Positions 21,866 to 22,251 of a DNA stretch of 22,251 nt are shown here, in pieces. The translations under genes were made by a program, and so were the position numbers. Origin of the DNA: a virus. Positions within the stretch are counted from its first letter, which is position 1. The number at the start of each line of letters is the position of its first letter. Under the pieces are notes generated by a model. It did no database searches and was not told where the DNA came from. It saw nothing but the letters and a program-made list of their open reading frames with translations. The stretch spans positions 1 to 22,251 of the IMG/VR virus record IMGVR_UViG_3300020160_002033. One strand, 5' to 3'.

Positions 21866-21892
21866 GTGTAAGTACCATTTAAGGAATAAGGT

Positions 21893-22251
21893 ATGGCTAT
21901 TAATGTCCCTCTCAACGCACAGCTTCAAAACGCAACCCAACTTCAACAGCAAATTCAGAATGCTGTTAATTCGGTTCAATTAAACTTGGGTGGAAGCGGA
22001 GGCAAAAGGGCGCTTAATTCCTTATCTCAGCCTCTTGGCCGTTTGACTGGTCAAGCGGATGAGTTCACTAAATCTTTAGACGCCGCTAATGCTCGCGTCT
22101 TGGCATTCGGAGCGTCTGTGGGCGTTCTTAATGCCATCACAAATGCGTTTAAAGCCATGGTGAATACTACCATTATGGTTGAAAAAACCTTGGCTGATAT
22201 TAACGTTGTTTTTAATAAAAGCTCTTCAGAAATTAAAAATTTTGGAAAAGG
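21893..22251 (+). CDS. Tape measure protein, N-terminal part (runs off window)
   Basis: The ATG at 21893 opens a frame of 119 complete codons that continues past the window end. AAGGAATAAGGT precedes it. The protein begins MAINVPLNAQLQNATQLQQQ, then LGRLTGQADEFTKSLDAANA and RVLAFGASVGVLNAITNAF, then MVEKTLADINVVFNKSS. The LxxLTGQADEF and AARV-AFGAS helix patterns are typical of tape measure N-termini, which set tail length and run along the tail lumen. It follows two chaperone-position genes, as expected. It is likely to be one of the largest genes of the genome, but only its start is seen here. A TGTAA element overlaps the upstream gene's end. Confidence 0.75.
   Translation, partial: MAINVPLNAQLQNATQLQQQIQNAVNSVQLNLGGSGGKRALNSLSQPLGRLTGQADEFTKSLDAANARVLAFGASVGVLNAITNAFKAMVNTTIMVEKTLADINVVFNKSSSEIKNFGK

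Overview
This window is part of the genome of a double-stranded DNA tailed phage. It encodes a large terminase, portal, fused prohead protease/scaffold, HK97-fold major capsid protein, head-tail connector candidates, two tube-like proteins and the start of a tape measure protein. No bacterial housekeeping genes, tRNAs, rRNAs, CRISPR arrays or transposases were seen. PhoH and a phage-type sigma factor suggest a fairly large lytic phage. No sheath gene is visible and the tape measure follows soon after the tube module, which leans towards a long non-contractile tail, but a sheath could lie outside the window. The sequence is AT-rich, and many genes lack a clear Shine-Dalgarno sequence, so I do not name a host.

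Layout. (1) Bases 1-530: three small leftward genes of unknown role, the first cut by the window edge. (2) 531-915: a divergent intergenic region with a leftward promoter candidate, a two-copy composite direct repeat and a strongly G-depleted tract. (3) 916-5747, rightward: an HNH endonuclease with two zinc-ribbon-like units, a tube-like protein, PhoH interrupted by a class 3-type intein with LAGLIDADG motifs, a small membrane protein, a zinc-ribbon protein and a sigma factor with a cysteine cluster. (4) 5744-9558: a tandem-repeat helix-turn-helix protein, a zinc-finger ERCC4-type nuclease and the large terminase, all overlapping. (5) 9617-15535: portal, a Cys/Met/His-rich small protein, protease-scaffold, a head-associated protein and the major capsid protein, ending at a strong terminator. 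(6) 15617-16491: two small genes ending at a bidirectional terminator. (7) 16555-19714, leftward: head-closure-like, tail-completion-like and neck-like proteins and a second tube-like protein. (8) 19764 to the end, rightward: a small gene, two genes in the tail-chaperone position and the tape measure.

Genes in these blocks are tightly packed with ATGA, TAATG or TTGA junctions, implying translational coupling. TerL, helped by the DNA-binding and nuclease proteins beside it, would package DNA through the portal into a capsid built by the protease-scaffold and capsid proteins. The leftward block would make the connector and tube, and the last genes the tape-measure-guided tail.

The best candidates for something new are four. 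One is the Ala1/Thr+1 intein in the PhoH P-loop. Another is a recurring TGTAA element in front of most transcription units, which may be the target of the phage sigma factor. The third is a helically phased TTTAAAGT array before the portal gene. The fourth is a pair of related, internally duplicated tube-like proteins.
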